A stretch of DNA of 64,000 bases from Artocarpus heterophyllus (taxonomy: Eukaryota > Streptophyta > Magnoliopsida > Rosales > Moraceae), in assembly GCA_025403435.1 (NCBI GenBank), contig CM046347.1:26362597-26426596 (forward strand). The letters run 5' to 3'. The position numbers and the translations under genes were made by a program. Below are positions 61,101 to 64,000 of the stretch, in pieces. Numbering within the stretch: the first letter of the stretch is position 1; the number at the start of each line of letters is the position of its first letter. The notes beneath the pieces were generated by a model. The model ran no database searches. It was given only the letters and a program-made list of their open reading frames with translations, and had not been told where the DNA came from.

Positions 61101-62490
61101 GGTCAGTTTCGGGTCGACACTAAAATGATCCGTGGTCAAATTTTTCAACATTAACCCGCAAAAAATCGTGTTGGATTCTTATCGTGTCGCAACCCGTATT
61201 GCCGGCCCTAGCTGCTACCAACAAGATAATAGATTACACTCTAAAAAGTTCCTTATATGTTAAATTAAGACCCATAACTTTTGTAAATAACGAGGGTTTA
61301 ACCATAAGGAGGAAAAGGATTTCTCTTATTTGTAAGGGTTACAAAAAAAAAAAAAAAAAAGACCCCACTCAAGAATTTCACGGTAGCAATGCAACAAAAG
61401 ACCACAACCCAATCAAGTGTTGCAAGCCAAAATAAAGTAAATGTGTTGTCAAAATTGCCAAGTTCTTTATTCAATAATCACTAGATCAAACAAAGCATGA
61501 TCGCGTGGGACCAAATCTGTGTTTGGGAGATTAGGTTCAATCCCATTGTAATAATAACGATGAAAGACATCAACGGTGAAATATTACTCGGAGGATAATA
61601 AGGGGCCCACATAGCGACACTTAAGCTGTTCTGTATAGAAGGTGTGAAGTTCAGGTTTCACAATTACGTGCCTCTTGAGTAGCCAAAAAATATATATATA
61701 TATATATCTTACGTACCTCATGTGATAAGGAGAAGTTGGTCAGATGGCATGTCTCGACATGAACTCCCAAAAGCTTTCTCACATCTAAGATCCTGTCCGT
61801 TGATATACCCTGTAGTTTTCCAAGCAAAATAAAGTAAATATTTTTAAAGGAAAAAAAAAAGTAAAATTTTTGACAAATTAAAAATATAAAACAAAACTAG
61901 CACTCTTTTAAGACTAACCGACTAAGCCGTTACGTGAGAGGATATTAAGCATTACTATCCAAAGTATCATTTATTAAATACATATACATGTACATATATC
62001 TATATATCTATATATATATGGAGGGAAGAGAGAGAGAGGGAGAGAGAGAGAGGATTAGAGGTTAATATGCCAAACCTTGAGGGTCACTTGTGAACCATCT
62101 GGCGTTTCTACGGTGATTTCAATTACAGTGGGCAAAACTGCAAACGAAAATTGAAACTGTTATCTAGGTGTTTGGTTGGATAGAAACAGTGAGAAAGAAT
62201 ACAAAAAACAAGGCAGTACTGCTCAAGTAGTGTTGCAGTGAAAACTTTATAGTTTACGTATCCAACTAATAAAACTAATACGACTTTTCAACTTGACCCC
62301 ATATATTACAAGCTGAATCCAAATCCTTCTATATAAACCATAACCACAAAAAAAGTTCAAAAAAATAATAATAAAAAGGAAAGAAAATATTGAGAAGAAA
62401 TGAAAATTTAAGGTTTGAACCTTTCTCTTCTTTCTTCTTCTTATCTCCTTTGGCTTTATGTGGCTTAGCTTTGCCTGTTTTTGGAGCCAT
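44925..62490 (-). CDS. CLU/TPR protein, REC/TSS family (REDUCED CHLOROPLAST COVERAGE-like)
   Basis: 23 exons: 62490-62421, 62137-62076, 61809-61717, 59609-59537, 58178-57801, 57529-57465, 57337-57206, 57022-56981, 56895-56371, 56286-56129, 55978-55453, 55296-55234, 55139-55038, 50165-49845, 49756-49664, 49563-49462, 49373-49269, 49051-48918, 48535-48352, 47874-47743, 47658-47546, 47244-47166, 47069-44925. All GT-AG, frame kept, 5697 nt, about 1898 residues. The start is [15 protein letters not shown] in good context (AACAAAATGG). Order: lysine-rich N-terminus; ubiquitin-like CLU-N (about 24-100); low-complexity insert; CLU domain (about 220-600; [20 protein letters not shown]); central CLU/eIF3-p135-like region (730-870; [18 protein letters not shown]); TPRs (about 936-1120; [24 protein letters not shown]); disordered tail with SPNG repeats. 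It is closest to Arabidopsis TSS/REC2. Relatives act in cytosol and nucleus to set chloroplast compartment size (REC) or mitochondrial distribution (FMT). Introns 3 and 13 carry transposons. Confidence 0.95.
45267..45434 (-). repeat. 21-bp coding minisatellite (PNGYPVS repeats) in the REC/TSS last exon
   Basis: Eight 7-residue units at about residues 1730-1785 with pattern PNG[YI][PT][VIL]S; the last four are increasingly degenerate ([28 protein letters not shown]). The frame is preserved. It lies in the disordered C-terminal tail after the TPRs. Confidence 0.85.
47070..49844 (-). other. Introns of the REC/TSS TPR region
   Basis: The segment between exons 14 and 23 consists of short introns, mostly of 90-480 bp, separating TPR exons. 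One (47875-48351) has a long pyrimidine-rich stretch on the plus strand near 48140-48200. No separate gene is seen. Confidence 0.6.
50213..50473 (-). repeat. 3' LTR of the intronic copia
   Basis: 261 bp, clearly homologous to 54660-54922 with scattered substitutions and small indels; preceded on the element strand by the polypurine tract. Confidence 0.93.
50428..54425 (-). pseudogene. Intronic copia gag-pol, decayed
   Basis: Minus strand: gag start [14 protein letters not shown] at 54425; zinc knuckle CTNCQKP(stop)HAKDRC near 53630-53590; protease [12 protein letters not shown] (53310-53280) with the catalytic Asp of DSGA changed to Asn; integrase zinc-site fragment HHSRLGHPT (52903-52700); [16 protein letters not shown] (51707-51393) and YVDD at 51399-51388, followed by a stop; RNase [19 protein letters not shown] and [12 protein letters not shown] (51027-50428). 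Stops and frameshifts are frequent, so no active product is expected. Confidence 0.9.
50474..50488 (-). other. Polypurine tract of the intronic copia
   Basis: Minus-strand AAGCTTGAGGGGGAG directly before the 3' LTR start TGTTGG; the classic form in this copia group. Confidence 0.9.
54438..54587 (-). repeat. About 75-bp tandem duplication in the copia leader
   Basis: Two imperfect units, about 54438-54510 and 54511-54587, each containing AGAAACAGAGGA, GCAATGAAGGCACGTC and TAGAAAAATAA. They lie between the primer-binding site and the gag ATG. Confidence 0.65.
54650..54659 (-). other. Primer-binding site of the intronic copia
   Basis: Minus-strand TGGTATCAGA directly abuts the 5' LTR end CACA; complementary to the 3' end of initiator Met tRNA. 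Confidence 0.9.
54660..54922 (-). repeat. 5' LTR of the intronic copia
   Basis: 263 bp; starts TGTTGGAAGATACGG on the element strand at 54922 and ends at 54660 against the primer-binding site. Confidence 0.93.
58179..59536 (-). other. Intron 4 of REC/TSS (1358 bp)
   Basis: Very AT-rich. A segment at about 58830-58975 (ending in TTTTAAATCAAAAAATCAATTATAACAAACAC-like sequence) resembles the MITE family of copies A and B, but its ends are not clear. No gene. Confidence 0.5.
59842..59990. mobile_element. MITE copy C, REC/TSS intron 3
   Basis: About 149 bp with ends ACTGATGTTTAATAAAAG and, inverted, ACTGGGTGTTTAGTTAGC. The interior has ATATAAAACTCTCACATGCTA as in copy A. Identification rests on the shared interior motif and imperfect ends. 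Confidence 0.45.
60649..61210. mobile_element. hAT-type MITE with perfect 8-bp target duplication
   Basis: 562 bp. Left end TAGAGGTGGCAAAACGGGTT and inverted right end TAGGGCCGGCAATACGGGTT match at 16 of 20 positions. It is flanked by GCTGCTAC on both sides (60641-60648, 61211-61218), the 8-bp duplication typical of hAT transposition. The interior is full of CGGGTCG/ACCCGAC words and has no coding capacity. Lies in intron 3 of REC/TSS (59610-61716). Confidence 0.9.
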
Positions 62491-63760
62491 TTTGTTCGAA
62501 GACTCTTGGTGATGATTTTTGGGTTTTTAAAGTCTTTCAACGATAATACCAATGGCTTCAATGCTCGACTCTATCGGATAAACAAAACAAGTACTTCCTC
62601 TTTTCCTCCAAAGCTATAACTTTTTCTCACCACCCAAACAGAAAACAAGCAATACCCAATACCAAAAAAATAGTATTTCTAGCAAATAATTCAATCCCAA
62701 AACGGGAGAAAGGGACCAAATTAGCCCAACAAGCCACTTCCCCAAAATTCAGCTGAAAAAGCCAGTCCAAGCAATACCCAATACACCAAGTACTGATATT
62801 TTGCTAATTTTTCTTTCTTTTCTTGAAGCTACAAAACAAAAAAAAAAAAAAGAAAAAGAAAAACAAAAGAGTTGAGAAGTGGAAATTGGGAGGCGAGAAA
62901 AGCACTTTCTACATGGGAAGGAGTGGGAAAGGGACAGAGTTGTAAATGGGAAGGACTTGAATTGGAGTGAGTGGGAGTAGTAGAAGTACTAGCACCAGTA
63001 GTGGTGAAGTGGTGATGTTATTGTGAGCATAATAAAGAAGAGCACACGAAAGAGGAAAAGAAAATAAGAGAGAGAAGATATAAGTGAGAGAGAGAAAAAA
63101 ATTTGGAGAAGAGAGGTGAGATGTGGATAGGATAAGGTGAGGTAGCCAAAGGCAATGCCTTACACCAAATGAAAACAAAGAAACTGAGAATGTAAGGCTA
63201 GCGATTTGGAGCCTCTCATTTTTCTTCTCTTCCAAACTCCCTTAACACCTCATCAATTCTCTCTTTCTCTCTCTTCCTCTCTTTCTCTCTCCCCTTTTTT
63301 TTTCCATCTCTTTCTCAAATTTTCGATATAGATTTTGTGGCTATGTTATAGGGAACTATTTTAATAAGTAGTTGATCAAAAGGCTATCATCATCTCCTTA
63401 CTAGATACATCGGTGTCCTTGATATGATGAAAAGGGCAGATTGAGAGCCACGTGTAATTCTTTTTTTCTTTGTGTCGACGTCCGTAATAGCAACACAGTA
63501 ATTTTTCTCTTACCATATCGTTTTTGTTTTTTTATTTTGGAAAAAAAGAGAGGGATGTATGTAAATATTAATAATGATTACATGGTCTCAAACTACAAGA
63601 AACCACAACTACGAGGGACAATTGGTTCACCAATAAACACAAATAACGCTTAAGGAGAATAGATGTGTATTAAGTTTTGAAAATGTATAGCTAAATAGAT
63701 ATACAAACAATCGAATCCACATATGACTCTTTTAATTAAAAAAAAAAAAAACTCTACAAT
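62491..63760. other. Upstream region of REC/TSS
   Basis: Contains the 5' leader and presumed promoter of the minus-strand gene. A long purine/pyrimidine-asymmetric zone is present: (GA)-rich on plus at about 63030-63120 and (CT)-rich at about 63258-63315. I found no convincing TATA box. No second gene is visible on the plus strand before the window ends. Confidence 0.5.
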
Positions 63761-64000
63761 TAGGACTGTTCAAAAAAATCAAAAAACCGAAACCGTCGAA
63801 ACCGTACGAAGAACCGCCTGAGAAAAGATCGAAAAAATCGGTTTTATGAAAACCGAACCGAATCTGTTGTGGGCGGTTCAATTTCGATTTTGATTTCTTA
63901 TAAACTGAACCGAACCGAACCAAAACCGAATGTCTATTCTACTCCAAAGCTAAATAATATTTTTTTTAACCTATTTCGGTTCGGTTATAGTATTTTTTTT
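63761..64000 (+). mobile_element. hAT-like MITE, truncated by the window end
   Basis: Starts TAGGACTGTTCAAAAAAATC, a hAT-type terminus, followed by many CCGAACCG/CGGTTCGG words as in widespread plant MITEs. The right end lies outside the window, so the duplication cannot be tested. Confidence 0.55.

Noticed and set aside
62909..63235. 108-codon minus-strand open frame upstream of REC/TSS
   Set aside because: Ser/Leu/Pro-rich translation of a simple-sequence leader or promoter zone, no domain and no splice link to the main frame.

Overview
The window is plant nuclear DNA, most likely from a eudicot. The genes are intron-rich with GT-AG splice sites, the spacers are AT-rich, and Ty1/copia and Ty3/gypsy retrotransposon debris and MITEs are abundant. 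I cannot name the species from the sequence. There is no prokaryotic, organellar or CRISPR content. Three protein-coding genes can be modelled exon by exon; almost everything else is mobile-element sequence or unassigned spacer.

Layout. 1-1.57 kb: GC-rich LTR-like block (minus) with an exactly 10-bp-phased array of TTGAC cores. 2.81-5.42 kb (minus): double-AP2 transcription factor of the WRINKLED1/WRI3/WRI4 group, 8 exons including a 9-bp micro-exon. 5.4-17 kb: spacer with MITEs, direct repeats and an LTR-like block. 17-20.4 kb: a decayed copia element on the minus strand carrying two MITEs, beside a copia gag fragment on the plus strand. 20.4-25.9 kb: unassigned AT-rich DNA plus a SINE-like repeat. 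25.9-33.9 kb: a poly(A)-tailed retroposon with a perfect 15-bp target duplication, split by a structurally complete copia element with paired LTRs and a 5-bp target duplication. 37.4-39.7 kb: a deleted gypsy element.

40.9-44.0 kb (plus): a 4-exon heptahelical PAQR/adiponectin-receptor-like membrane protein (HHP4/HHP5 type). 44.9-62.5 kb (minus): a 23-exon, about 1898-residue CLU/TPR protein of the REC/TSS family, convergent with the HHP gene. Its intron 13 holds a second copia element in sense orientation. Its intron 3 holds a clean hAT-type MITE with a perfect 8-bp target duplication. The window ends inside another hAT-like MITE.

The three host genes are not known to share a pathway. By family, the AP2 gene regulates lipid/cuticle-type genes, the HHP gene is a zinc-binding seven-helix membrane protein linked to stress and hormone signalling, and the REC/TSS gene acts in the cytosol and nucleus in control of chloroplast or mitochondrial compartment size. 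I found no convincing new multi-gene system. The most notable observations are the phased TTGAC array, the nested retroposon/copia insertion that can be reconstructed from target duplications, the micro-exon, and the transposon load in the REC/TSS introns.
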